Of a stretch of DNA of 64,000 nucleotides, positions 53,561 to 63,384 are shown piece after piece. Source of the stretch: JACVRW01 sp963746825 (GTDB lineage Bacteria; Actinomycetota; Thermoleophilia; Solirubrobacterales; Thermoleophilaceae); contig CAVVCU010000007.1 in NCBI GenBank assembly GCA_963746825.1, forward strand, positions 248,001-312,000, given 5' to 3'. The translations under genes were made by a program, and so were the position numbers. The notes under the pieces were generated by a model. That model saw only the letters and a program-made list of their open reading frames with translations, was not told the origin of the DNA and did no database searches. Within the stretch, counting starts at the first letter, position 1. Each line of letters opens with the position of its first letter.

Positions 53561-54679
53561 ATGGCCGACGTGGAGGAGATCGGGATCGGCATGCTGGGCT
53601 ATGCCTTCATGGGCAAGGCCCATTCCAACGCCTACAAGACGCTGCCCTACATGGCCTGGCCGCCGCCCTACGTGCCGAAGCTGGTGGCCATAGCCGGGCG
53701 CAACGAGGAGGCGGTGTCCGAGGCCGCGCAGCGCTACGGCTTCGAGGGCTACGTGACCGACTGGCACGATCTGGTGGCCGACGACCGGATCCAGGTGTTC
53801 GACAACTCAGGGCCGAACAACCTGCACACCGAGCCGTCGATCGCGGCCGCGGAGGCGGGCAAGCACGTGATCTGCGAGAAGCCGCTGGGGCGCGACGCGG
53901 ATGAGTCCCACGAGGCGTGGCAGCGCGTCGACGCCGCCGGGGTCAAGCACATGTGCGCGTTCAACTACCGATTCGTGCCCGCGGTCCGGCTCGCGCGACA
54001 GATCATCGAGGCGGGCGACCTCGGCGAGATCCGGCACTTCCGCGGGCGCTACCTGCAGGAGTGGGGGGCGATCGAAGACGAGGTCTGGCGCTTCGAGAAG
54101 GCGGCCGCGGGCTCAGGAGCCCTCGGGGACCTCGGGGCGCACGTGATCGACCTGGCGCGCTACCTCGTGGGCGAGATCGGGTCGGTGGCGGCCACCACCG
54201 CGACCTTCCAACCCGGGCGCGAGGTCGACGACGCGTTCGAGTCCGTCGTCACCTTCGACAGCGGCGCGGTGGGCACGATCGAGGCGTCGCGCTTCGCCAC
54301 CGGGCGAAAGAACGCCCTGAGCTGGGAGATCAACGGCTCAAAGGGATCGATCGCGTTCGACCTCGAGCGCCTCAACGAGCTGCAGGTGCACACCGCCGGA
54401 TCGACCCCGACGGAGTCGGCCCAGGGCTTCCGCACCGTGCTCGTGTCCGAAGCCGACCACCCCTTCTGGGAGTGGTGGTGGCCGCACGGGCACATCATCG
54501 GCTGGGAGCACAGCTTCGTCCACGAGCTGCACCACCTGCTGAGCGCGATCCGCGACGACACCGACGTGGCCCCCCACGGGGCGACGTTCGAGGACGGCTA
54601 CCGCTGCGCCGAGGTGTGCGACGCGATCCTGCGCTCGGCGGAGACGGGGGCGCGCGAGGAGGTCACCTACCGGGACTGA
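53561..54679 (+). CDS. Gfo/Idh/MocA family NAD(P)-dependent dehydrogenase
   Basis: A 372-residue dehydrogenase. It has a Rossmann N terminus (IGIGMLGYAFMGKAHSNAYK), GKHVICEKPLGRDADE with the Glu-Lys-Pro motif, and a catalytic-face segment GSGALGDLGAHVIDLARYLV with the Asp-x3-His pair. It oxidises a hydroxyl of a cyclitol or sugar-like substrate. It is the last clear member of the rightward operon; the MDR gene follows after 27 bp. Confidence 0.92.
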   Translation: MADVEEIGIGMLGYAFMGKAHSNAYKTLPYMAWPPPYVPKLVAIAGRNEEAVSEAAQRYGFEGYVTDWHDLVADDRIQVFDNSGPNNLHTEPSIAAAEAGKHVICEKPLGRDADESHEAWQRVDAAGVKHMCAFNYRFVPAVRLARQIIEAGDLGEIRHFRGRYLQEWGAIEDEVWRFEKAAAGSGALGDLGAHVIDLARYLVGEIGSVAATTATFQPGREVDDAFESVVTFDSGAVGTIEASRFATGRKNALSWEINGSKGSIAFDLERLNELQVHTAGSTPTESAQGFRTVLVSEADHPFWEWWWPHGHIIGWEHSFVHELHHLLSAIRDDTDVAPHGATFEDGYRCAEVCDAILRSAETGAREEVTYRD

Positions 54680-54706
54680 TGGGCGGGTGTAGGGTCCGGC
54701 GCGCTC

Positions 54707-55672
54707 ATGTTCGCCGTCTACGCCGCCCGCACGAACGCCGACGATCCGCTCTCTGGACTGGAGTCCGGAGAGCGGCCCGACCCCGAGGTGCCGGACGGCT
54801 GGACGACCGTGACCGTGAAGGCCGCCGCGCTGAACCACCACGACCTGTGGTCGCTGCGCGGGGTCGGCCTGGACGAGGAGAGCCTGCCGATGATCCTCGG
54901 CTGCGACGCGGCCGGGGTCGACGAGGAGGGCAACGAGGTCGTGGTCCACTCGGTCATCTCGAGCCCGGGCTGGCGCGGCGACGAGACGATGGATCCCAAG
55001 CGCTCGCTGTTGTCGGAGCGACATCCCGGCACCCTGGCCGAGAAGGTGGCCGTTCCGCTCGGCAACCTCGTGCCCAAGCCGCCCGAGCTCAGCTTCGAGC
55101 AGGCCGCGTGCCTGCCCACCGCATGGCTCACCGCCTACCGCATGCTGTTCACCCGCGCGAGCGTGGCGCCCGGAGCCACCGTGCTCGTCCAGGGCGCGGG
55201 CGGCGGCGTGGCCACCGCGCTGATCGCGCTCGGCCGCGCGGCCGGGCTGCGGGTGTGGGCCACGAGCCGCTCGGAGGACAAGCGCGCCCGCGCGCTCGAG
55301 CTGGGAGCGGACCAGGCCTTTGATTCCGGCGCCCGGCTGCCCGAACGGGTCGACGCCGTTCTCGAGACGGTGGGTGAGGCCACCTGGGGCCACTCGCTGC
55401 GCTCGCTCAAGCCCGGCGGCACGCTCGTGGTGTCGGGCGCCACCAGCGGGCAGGCGCCGCCGGCCGAGCTCAATCGGGTCTTCTTCCTGCAACTTTCGGT
55501 CGTCGGCTCGACCATGGGCACCCGCGACGAGCTCGTACGCCTGACGCGCTTCTGCGCCGATACCGGCACCCGGCCGGAGATCTCCTCCGAGCTCCCTCTG
55601 AAGGATGCACGGCAGGGCTTCGAGGAGATGCTCGCCGGCGACCTGTTCGGCAAGGTCGTCTTCACTCCTTAG
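54707..55672 (+). CDS. Zinc-free MDR oxidoreductase (quinone oxidoreductase-like)
   Basis: A 321-residue medium-chain dehydrogenase/reductase. It has AAALNHHDLWSLRGVGLDEE, ILGCDAAGVDEEGNEV in place of the zinc-binding GHE, a nucleotide-binding VLVQGAGGGVATALIALGRA and GGTLVVSGATSGQAP. Lack of the zinc-ligand motifs points to a quinone-oxidoreductase-like enoyl or carbonyl reductase. It may extend the preceding operon or be independent. Confidence 0.87.
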   Translation: MFAVYAARTNADDPLSGLESGERPDPEVPDGWTTVTVKAAALNHHDLWSLRGVGLDEESLPMILGCDAAGVDEEGNEVVVHSVISSPGWRGDETMDPKRSLLSERHPGTLAEKVAVPLGNLVPKPPELSFEQAACLPTAWLTAYRMLFTRASVAPGATVLVQGAGGGVATALIALGRAAGLRVWATSRSEDKRARALELGADQAFDSGARLPERVDAVLETVGEATWGHSLRSLKPGGTLVVSGATSGQAPPAELNRVFFLQLSVVGSTMGTRDELVRLTRFCADTGTRPEISSELPLKDARQGFEEMLAGDLFGKVVFTP

Positions 55673-56274
55673 TTCAGGCTGTCGGCCGCTGCGCCATCCG
55701 CTTGATCCACGCGCCGACGCGCGGGTGGCCCGACACGTCGATCCGCTCGTTGAGGATGCGGTGAAAGGGCTCGTCGTCGCTCGGGCTCGATGTGCACGGC
55801 GTAGCGCAGGAAGGGCCAGGCGATGCAGTCGGCGGCGCCGAACTCGCCGAACAGGTAGTCGCGCTCGTGGAGTAGGGCCTCGAAGAGGTCGAGGCGCCGC
55901 TGCATGCGCTCGCCCCAGCGCGCCACGGCCTCGGCGTCGCCGGCCTGGTCGGCGATCAGGTTCGGCTCGCGCTTCCAGACGCGGTTGAACCAATCGAGGA
56001 ATATCTCCACCTCGGCGGCCCGCGCCGGGTCGCCCGGGAACAGCGGGGGATCCGGCTGCAGCTCCTCGAGGTGGTGGAGGATCCGCGTGGAGTCGGTGAT
56101 CACCAGGTCACCGTCCTCGAGCACGGGCACGAGCTCCTGGCCGCTGGCTTCGCGGATCGGCGTCCGGTCGGCCGGGTCGACATCGATCCACTCGACCGCC
56201 ATGCCCTTGTGCCCCAGCGCCAGTGCCACGCGCTCGACGTTGGTGGAGTAGGGGATGCGGTAGACGCGCAGCAT
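55669..56274 (-). CDS. Glutathione S-transferase-like protein, C-terminal frameshift as read
   Basis: The N-terminal thioredoxin-like domain has LRVYRIPYSTNVERVALALG and ELVPVLEDGDLVITDSTRIL; a helical GST domain follows. After RYAVHIEP the frame becomes arginine-rich. Removing one base from GGG at 55783-55785 gives SDDEPFHRILNERIDV and HPRVGAWIKRMAQRPTA with a stop at 55674, a normal GST ending. Actinobacteria often lack glutathione, so the true thiol partner is unclear. ATG 56274. Confidence 0.82.
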   Translation of the reverse strand: MLRVYRIPYSTNVERVALALGHKGMAVEWIDVDPADRTPIREASGQELVPVLEDGDLVITDSTRILHHLEELQPDPPLFPGDPARAAEVEIFLDWFNRVWKREPNLIADQAGDAEAVARWGERMQRRLDLFEALLHERDYLFGEFGAADCIAWPFLRYAVHIEPERRRALSPHPQRADRRVGPPARRRVDQADGAAADSLN

Positions 56275-56321
56275 TTCGGCGCGCCACAATAGCCGCGCCC
56301 CGTTGCCGCCAGGAGGAGACC

Positions 56322-58124
56322 ATGAGCACGGACACCGCCGTCGAGCCCGCCAGCGCCGTTGACCAGTGGCTTTCGGACTTCGACCAAGCCCTGACCGAAG
56401 GCGACAGCGCCGCCGCCGCGGAGCTGTTCGCCGAGGAGAGCTTCTGGCGCGACCTCGTCGCCTTCACCTGGAATCTCAAGACGGTGGAGGGCCGGGCCGG
56501 GGTCAGGGACATGCTCGATCACACGCTCGAGCAGGTGAGGCCGCGCAACTGGCGCACCAGCGAGCCGCCGGCCGAGGCCGACGGCGTGATCCAGGCCTGG
56601 ATCGACTTCGAGACCGAGGTGGGCCGCGGCCACGGGCACCTGCGGCTCAGGGACGGCATGGCGTGGACCCTGCTCACCACTCTCGCCGAGCTCAAGGGTC
56701 ACGAGGAGCCGGCTCGCTCAAACCGCCGCAAGGGCGTGGCGCACGGACCCGAGCCCGAACGCGAGACCTGGCTCGAGGAGCGCGAGCGCGAGGCCGAGGA
56801 GCTCGGCTACACCACCCAGCCCGAGGTCGTGATCGTTGGCGGCGGACAGGGCGGCATCGCCCTCGGCGCTCGCCTGCGCCAGCTCGGCGTGCCCGCGATC
56901 ATCGTCGAGCGCAACGCGCGACCCGGCGACTCCTGGCGCAACCGCTACAAGTCGCTCTGCCTGCACGATCCGGTCTGGTACGACCACATGCCGTACATCA
57001 AGTTCCCGGACACCTGGCCGGTGTTCTCGCCCAAGGACAAGATCGCCGACTGGCTGGAGATGTACACGCGGGTGATGGAGCTCAACTACTGGGGCTCGAC
57101 CGAGGCCAAGAGCGCCCGCTATGACGAGGACGCCAAGGAATGGATCGTGGCGGTCGAGCGCGCCGGGACTCAGCACACCCTGCGGCCCAAGCAGCTGGTG
57201 ATGGCCACCGGCATGTCGGCCAAGCCGAAGATCCCGGACATCCCCGGCCGGGACGTGTTCAAGGGCGACCAGCACCACTCGGCCGACCACCCGGGACCCG
57301 ATGCCTACGCCGGCAAGAAGGCGGTGGTGATCGGCTCCAACAACTCGGCGCACGACATCTGCGCGGCGCTGTGGGAGCACGGCGCCGACGTGACCATGGT
57401 CCAGCGGACCTCCACGCACATCGTGCGCTCGGAGACGCTGATGGACATAGGGCTCGGAGCGCTCTACTCGCAGGAAGCCGTGGAGTCGGGTGTCACGACC
57501 GAGAAGGCGGACCTGATCTTCGCCTCGCTGCCCTACCGGATCTTGCCCGAGTTCCAGATCCCGCTCTACGACCAGATGCGCGAGCGCGACGCCGACTACT
57601 ACAAGCGCCTGGAGGACGCGGGCTTCGACCTCGACTGGGGCGAGGACGACTCGGGCCTGTTCATGAAGTACCTGCGCCGTGGCTCGGGCTACTACATCGA
57701 CGTCGGCGCGAGCGAGCTGGTGGCCGACGGGAAGATCAAGCTCCAGAACGGGCAGGTCGACCATCTCACCGAGGACTCGGTGGTGATGGAGGACGGCACC
57801 GAGCTGCCGGCCGACCTGGTGGTCTTCGCCACGGGCTACAGCTCGATGAACGGCTTCGTGGCCGATCTGGTGTCGCAGGAGATGGCCGACAAGGTCGGCA
57901 AGGTCTGGGGCCTCGGATCAGACACCAAGAAGGACCCCGGCCCCTGGGAGGGCGAGCAGCGCAACATGTGGAAGCCGACCCAGCAGGAGGGGCTGTGGTT
58001 CCACGGCGGCAACCTGCACCAGTCGCGCCACTACTCGCAGTTCCTCGCGCTACAGCTGAAGGCGCGCGCGGAGGGCATCGACACCCCGGTCTACGGCCTC
58101 CAGGAGGTCCACCACCTCAGCTGA
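56322..58124 (+). CDS. SnoaL/NTF2-like domain fused to flavin-containing monooxygenase
   Basis: A 600-residue protein. An N-terminal NTF2-like domain (about 1-130) has DQWLSDFDQALTEGDSAAAA and AFTWNLKTVEGRAGVRDML. An FMO-type module has the FAD motif VVIVGGGQGGIALGARLRQL (about 170), the NADPH motif AVVIGSNNSAHDICAALWEH and LVVFATGYSSMNGFV. ATG 56322 has AGGAGGAG before it. Fusions of this kind occur in actinobacterial FMO/BVMO-like proteins. The substrate is unknown; the Ala-rich ends of the second motif are normal. Confidence 0.88.
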   Translation: MSTDTAVEPASAVDQWLSDFDQALTEGDSAAAAELFAEESFWRDLVAFTWNLKTVEGRAGVRDMLDHTLEQVRPRNWRTSEPPAEADGVIQAWIDFETEVGRGHGHLRLRDGMAWTLLTTLAELKGHEEPARSNRRKGVAHGPEPERETWLEEREREAEELGYTTQPEVVIVGGGQGGIALGARLRQLGVPAIIVERNARPGDSWRNRYKSLCLHDPVWYDHMPYIKFPDTWPVFSPKDKIADWLEMYTRVMELNYWGSTEAKSARYDEDAKEWIVAVERAGTQHTLRPKQLVMATGMSAKPKIPDIPGRDVFKGDQHHSADHPGPDAYAGKKAVVIGSNNSAHDICAALWEHGADVTMVQRTSTHIVRSETLMDIGLGALYSQEAVESGVTTEKADLIFASLPYRILPEFQIPLYDQMRERDADYYKRLEDAGFDLDWGEDDSGLFMKYLRRGSGYYIDVGASELVADGKIKLQNGQVDHLTEDSVVMEDGTELPADLVVFATGYSSMNGFVADLVSQEMADKVGKVWGLGSDTKKDPGPWEGEQRNMWKPTQQEGLWFHGGNLHQSRHYSQFLALQLKARAEGIDTPVYGLQEVHHLS

Positions 58125-59649
58125 CGGGAACCGCCGCGCGCTGCACGAGCGACTCGGCCACGGTGGCCAGCTCCTCGGCGTTGCGCACCACCTCGACGCG
58201 GTCGCAGATCGGCTCGTAGCGCGGCATGTCGCAGCCGCCCAGCGTCCAGCCCCACTTGGGCTCGGGCGTGATCCAGATCAGCTGTCGCGCCCGCGCGGCG
58301 ATCCGCTCGAGCGCCGCCTCGTTGGGCGGGCGGCCGTTGTTGCGCCCGTCGCCCAGCACCACCACGGTGGTGCGGCGGTTGAGCGCCGGCGCCACCCCGG
58401 TGACCATCTGCTCCGCGGCGCGGCCGAAGTCGCTGTTCTCGTCGACGTCGATGAGCTTGCCCGAGAAGATCGCGTCGACCGCGCGCTCGAGCGGATGTTC
58501 CTGGAAGAGCTGAGTGACCTCGATGGCGTCGGCCACGAAGACGAACGTCCGCACCTTCGAGAACAGGTCCTGAAGGCTGTAGACGAGGTGCAGCCAGAAG
58601 CGGGCCAGGTTGCGAGTGGACAGGCTGACGTCGCACAGCACCACCAGCCGCGGGCGCTGCTCGCGCCGGCGGCGCAGCACCGGCTCGAAGGGCACCCCCT
58701 CGTAGGCCAGGTTGCGCCGCAGCGTGTGCGCCACGCTGATCTTCCCCACGCGGTCGCGCCGCAGCCGGCGCGCTCGGGCGCCGTGGATCTGGCGGCCCAG
58801 GCGCCGGATCGCGGCCTCGAGCTCGCGCTGGTCGCGTGGGGACAGGTCGAGCAGGCGGCGCAGCGAGCGCCGCGTGATCTCCTCGTCGGCCAGCGCATCC
58901 TCGGTGAGCTTGCGCCGGCGCTCGAGCATCTCCTCGAGCAGGCCCGGCAGCGCGTTCAGGATGTCGTCGGCCTGGGCCATCAGCGCCCGCACCAGCCGGT
59001 CGTCGACGCCGAGCTCGCGCAGGTCGTCGGCCAGCTCCTCGAGCCCCGCGGCGGGCAGCTCGATGGGCAGCTCATCGGCGCCGGTCTCGGGCGCCACCGC
59101 TCCCGGGCTGAACGAGCGCGCGCGCTTGACCTTGAGCTGGTGGGTGGCCCGCTTGAGCGCCTGCTGCAGCGCGTCGGGGTTCTTGTTGAGCATCAGCTGC
59201 TGCCCGAACACCGAAAGCCGCAGCCGCTCGGACTCGCCGTGGATGTCGTGTGAGGGCCGCAGCTGCTCCTCGTCGAGGAAGCGGCGCAGGTCGATCGGCT
59301 CGGGGCCGGCGTGCGAGTGATCGTGGTCGCCGTCGTCGGGGTCGCCCTCCAGGTCCTCGCCGAAGCGCAGCTCGGTGGCGGTGCCACCCGGGTCGTGCAC
59401 GTGCGGGTGCAGGTGCGCCGGCGCCGCCGGCTCGGGGGTGAGCCCGAAGAACAGCTCGAACATGCGCTCGAACGTCTCGAGGTCGTCGGTGCTCTTGATC
59501 AGCGTCGCGCGCAGCGTGTCGCGCACCCCCTCGCGCTCGGCCAGGCCCACGTGGCGCAGCCCCTCCAGAGCGTCGAGGCCCTCGGCCGGCGACACGCGCA
59601 CGCGGTGGCGGCGCAGCAGGTCGACGAAGTCGTTGAGGACCCGGTCCAC
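58117..59649 (-). CDS. VWA domain protein, CoxE-like
   Basis: A 510-residue protein with an N-terminal helical region, a His-rich segment (HLHPHVHDP and DHDHSH, about 78-112) and a C-terminal von Willebrand A domain (about 330-500). The MIDAS motif reads VVLCDVSLSTRNLARF. CoxE-like proteins work with MoxR AAA ATPases to mature metalloenzymes. The start is 9 bp after the MoxR stop. It converges on the FMO fusion with overlapping stops (TCAGCTGA). Confidence 0.88.
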   Translation of the reverse strand: MDRVLNDFVDLLRRHRVRVSPAEGLDALEGLRHVGLAEREGVRDTLRATLIKSTDDLETFERMFELFFGLTPEPAAPAHLHPHVHDPGGTATELRFGEDLEGDPDDGDHDHSHAGPEPIDLRRFLDEEQLRPSHDIHGESERLRLSVFGQQLMLNKNPDALQQALKRATHQLKVKRARSFSPGAVAPETGADELPIELPAAGLEELADDLRELGVDDRLVRALMAQADDILNALPGLLEEMLERRRKLTEDALADEEITRRSLRRLLDLSPRDQRELEAAIRRLGRQIHGARARRLRRDRVGKISVAHTLRRNLAYEGVPFEPVLRRRREQRPRLVVLCDVSLSTRNLARFWLHLVYSLQDLFSKVRTFVFVADAIEVTQLFQEHPLERAVDAIFSGKLIDVDENSDFGRAAEQMVTGVAPALNRRTTVVVLGDGRNNGRPPNEAALERIAARARQLIWITPEPKWGWTLGGCDMPRYEPICDRVEVVRNAEELATVAESLVQRAAVPVS

Positions 59650-59658
59650 GGGTGGTGC

Positions 59659-60603
<945 letters not shown>

Positions 60604-60610
60604 TCAGCGC

Positions 60611-62002
60611 TCAGCCGCCGGCCATGTGCGATTCGCTGCCGACCGTGGCGCCCGGAGGCAGCTCGTCGGTGCCCAGCCGCGGAACGGTGGCGCCGGTGCC
60701 CCCGTGCTGCGGGCGCCCGTTGAGCGGCTGCCCGGCCTTGCTGTCCATGCTGTCGAACGCGCAGTCGCGCAGGATCTCCCTACAGGTGGCCACCGTCACG
60801 TTGCGCGGGTTGGCCGGCGTGCAGAGGTCGTTGAACATGTGCTCGGCCATGTTCTGAAGCACGTCGTCGTCGGGCTCGATGTCGGTCGGCTTGTTCTCGT
60901 ACCAGCCCTTGCCGATGCGCGACTTGGGGTACTCGGGCGCGCTCTGCCAGTTCTCGGGAATGCCGCAGTCGCGCGCCAGTCGGATCACCGCATCGATGGC
61001 CGCGTCGGCCTTCTCGATGCGGCTCATCCCAGGCGTGGTGGCGTGCATCGCGTCGGCGATGTCGGCGAAGCGGTCGGGCGTGGCCTGGACGTTGTAGGTC
61101 CACACCCGCGCGATCCCCACGCCGTTGTTGAGCCCGTGATGCACGTCGTAGTAGGCGCACACCGCGTGCGAGAGCGAATGGATCAGGCCCAGCAGTCCCG
61201 ACGAGAACGCCTGAGCGGCCATGTACTGCGCCCACATCATGTTGTTCATCGCGAAGTAGTTGTGCGGGCTCGCGGTGGCCTCGCGCAGGTTGTCCTCGAC
61301 CAGCTGAACCGCCTTCAGCGCCTGAGGAAGCGCGCCCACGTACTGCACGCGGTTGGTGTAGCACTCGGAGGCGTGGGCCAGCGTGTCGAAGCCCGTGTAG
61401 GCCACGTACTCGGAGGGCTGGGTCATCATCAGCGTCGGGTCGTTGATGGCCAGCGTGGTGGTGGCGGCCCTGTCGAACCCCACCCACTTGTGCGGCGCGT
61501 TGTCCGACGTGGTGTCGGTGATCACGTATGCGGGCGTGGTCTCCGAGCCGGTCCCGTTGGTGGTGTTGATGGCGATCTGGGGCGGGTTCTCGAGCTTCTC
61601 CGACATGTTGATGCCGGCGAACTCGTTGGTGTTGCGCCCGTCGTGGGCGGCCACGATGCGCGCGCCCTTGGCCGCGTCGTGCGAGCTTCCGCCGCCGACT
61701 GACACGAACCCGTCGCACTTCTCCTCCGAGAAGAGCTGGTAGGCGTCCATGACGTTGTAGTCCTTGGGGTTGGACTCGACCTTGTCGTAGATCGTCACGG
61801 CCACGCCGGCGTCCTTGAAGTTCTGCTCGACCTCGTCGACGATGCCGGTGCCGGCCAGGCCCGAGGTCACGAACAGCACGTGCTCGAGCCCCATGGCGGC
61901 GGCCTCGGGGCCTCCTGCCTCCCACGCGCCGGGGCCCAGCAGGCAGCGCGGCTGGCGCCAGTGCTCGAGGACCGGGTACTCAAAGACCTTGGTGGTTTCC
62001 AC
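60611..62002 (-). CDS. NDMA-dependent methanol/alcohol dehydrogenase (iron-containing ADH family)
   Basis: A 463-residue group III alcohol dehydrogenase. It has VSVGGGSSHDAAKGARIVAA, INTTNGTGSETTPAYVITDT and the metal-binding GFDTLAHASECYT and SLSHAVCAYYDVHHGLNNGV, with the His residues that bind Fe or Zn/Mg. The sequence resembles the nicotinoprotein methanol:NDMA oxidoreductases of Mycobacterium and Amycolatopsis, which hold NAD(H) tightly and hand electrons to another carrier. A 40-residue Gly/Pro-rich C-terminal extension is unusual. GTG start with AGGAGGAG. Related enzymes depend on mycofactocin; its genes are not in this window. Confidence 0.9.
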   Translation of the reverse strand: METTKVFEYPVLEHWRQPRCLLGPGAWEAGGPEAAAMGLEHVLFVTSGLAGTGIVDEVEQNFKDAGVAVTIYDKVESNPKDYNVMDAYQLFSEEKCDGFVSVGGGSSHDAAKGARIVAAHDGRNTNEFAGINMSEKLENPPQIAINTTNGTGSETTPAYVITDTTSDNAPHKWVGFDRAATTTLAINDPTLMMTQPSEYVAYTGFDTLAHASECYTNRVQYVGALPQALKAVQLVEDNLREATASPHNYFAMNNMMWAQYMAAQAFSSGLLGLIHSLSHAVCAYYDVHHGLNNGVGIARVWTYNVQATPDRFADIADAMHATTPGMSRIEKADAAIDAVIRLARDCGIPENWQSAPEYPKSRIGKGWYENKPTDIEPDDDVLQNMAEHMFNDLCTPANPRNVTVATCREILRDCAFDSMDSKAGQPLNGRPQHGGTGATVPRLGTDELPPGATVGSESHMAGG

Positions 62003-62055
62003 CTCTGCTCCTCCTGTTCGCCGTCTGCGGAGGCCCTACCCATTGCCGTGCGCGC

Positions 62056-62069
62056 CATAACCGGCTATG
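62056..62069. promoter_or_regulatory. Near-palindrome in the methanol dehydrogenase/cupin gap
   Basis: CATAACCGGCTATG is symmetric except for one pair, midway in the 115-bp gap between two divergent genes. It is a possible operator; the rest of the gap shows no clear feature. Confidence 0.3.
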
Positions 62070-62117
62070 TGACCGACCTCACGGTCCTTTCCACCGAGCC
62101 GCGTAGCTTCGCTCAAT

Positions 62118-62579
62118 ATGTCCGCGCGCACAGCTCATGTCCAATCGGGATTCAAGGTCGATGCCGACGAGGGCGCGATCGTCCGATTCGGCGAGGTCGA
62201 GGTGATCGTGCGCGCGACGGCGCAGGACTCCGGCGGTGCTTTCTCGCTGTTCGAGGAGGTCGATCCGGCCGACACGCCGCTCCACGTGCACGAGCACGAG
62301 GACGAGTTGTTCTACGTCCTCGAAGGCGAACACATCTTCCGCGTGGGCGACGAGGAGTTCCGGGTCGGCCCCGGCGGCTTCGTGTTCGCGCCCCGGGGCG
62401 TGCCGCACGCACAGCGGCGCGTCGTGCCCCGCACAGGCAGAGAGTTGGTGCTCGCCTCTCCGGGCGGTCTCGAGGGCTTCTTCTTCGAGCTGGCCGAGGC
62501 GGATCGAGCAGGCGACCTGGGACCGGACGCCTACGCGCGCGCCTCGAAGCGGTACGGGATCACCTGGCTGGACGAGTAG
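62118..62579 (+). CDS. Cupin domain protein
   Basis: A 153-residue single-domain cupin. Motif 1 is PLHVHEHEDELFYVLEGEH, with two His and Glu ligands. Motif 2 is GGFVFAPRGVPHAQRR, with the last His. A C-terminal helical tail (YARASKRYGITWLDE) is typical of small cupins of the quercetinase-like type. It is divergent from the methanol dehydrogenase operon. No catalytic role can be assigned. Confidence 0.88.
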   Translation: MSARTAHVQSGFKVDADEGAIVRFGEVEVIVRATAQDSGGAFSLFEEVDPADTPLHVHEHEDELFYVLEGEHIFRVGDEEFRVGPGGFVFAPRGVPHAQRRVVPRTGRELVLASPGGLEGFFFELAEADRAGDLGPDAYARASKRYGITWLDE

Positions 62580-62583
62580 CCCG

Positions 62584-63384
62584 CTAGGGAACCGCCCGCA
62601 GCTTGGGCTTGCGCTTGGGCTTCGAGACCTTGATCGAGAAGGCCCGAAACGCGTTGGAGGGGTTGATCTGATCGACCTTCATGGCGATCAGCCGCACGTT
62701 GTGGACGCCCGCGGGCCACTTGCCCCCGGCGTACTGCAGGCAGGTGAGGGAGATCTTGTTCGAGTTCCCCTGGAAGCTGTGGAGCACGTTCGCGCTGACC
62801 GTCTGGTACGCGCTCTGGTGGTTGGCCCCGGCGATCAGGTTCGCTCGCCCCAGATCGCTCGATTCGCCGGCCTGAACGGCGCACCCGAAGATGGTGGCGG
62901 CCAGCCTGCGCTCGTTGTGCTGGAGGTTGCAGAGGACGACCTCCGTGCCCGGCTGGCATGAGTACCCGGGCACGCTGAGCGCGCCCACGGCCTTGCCGAA
63001 GATCACGTAGTTCCCGCGCGGGACGGTGAGGGAGAGCACGGTCTTCGTCTTGCCCGGGTCGGGCAGGTCGACCAGCTGAGCCTTCGACTTGCCGTAGGTG
63101 GTTCCCAGCCCGGGGGGTCCCTGCGGCCCCGCGGGACCGGGAGCTCCCGGCTGGCCCTGCTGGTTCCAATCCAGCGCGGTCTCGCCGCCCCGGCACACGC
63201 CGCTCGCCTCGGTGTCGATTACGCGCACCGCTCCGGTCAAGTTGTCGTAGCAGCTGTGGATCACCCTGCTCTGATCCGGGATGGCGCTGTAGGCCACCCC
63301 GCCGGTGGCCGCGAGAGCGACCCCCAACGCCACGTAAGCCACCAGATTGCGCCGAGCGTGCGATTCAGCCGTTGTTCGAGACAT
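62584..63384 (-). CDS. Secreted/anchored protein with collagen-like Gly-X-Y segment
   Basis: A 266-residue protein. An N-terminal hydrophobic helix (LVAYVALGVALAATGGVAY) acts as signal or anchor. A short Cys-containing region ends ALDWNQQG, then a collagen-like Gly-X-Y run (GQPGAPGPAGPQGPPGLG, about 77-94), then a beta-rich C-terminal domain with four Cys. Such proteins with a 'WNQQG-collagen' layout are, from memory, frequent in Thermoleophilia. The start overlaps the upstream peptidase gene by 20 bp; AAAGGCGAG precedes it. Probably cell-surface. Confidence 0.75.
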   Translation of the reverse strand: MSRTTAESHARRNLVAYVALGVALAATGGVAYSAIPDQSRVIHSCYDNLTGAVRVIDTEASGVCRGGETALDWNQQGQPGAPGPAGPQGPPGLGTTYGKSKAQLVDLPDPGKTKTVLSLTVPRGNYVIFGKAVGALSVPGYSCQPGTEVVLCNLQHNERRLAATIFGCAVQAGESSDLGRANLIAGANHQSAYQTVSANVLHSFQGNSNKISLTCLQYAGGKWPAGVHNVRLIAMKVDQINPSNAFRAFSIKVSKPKRKPKLRAVP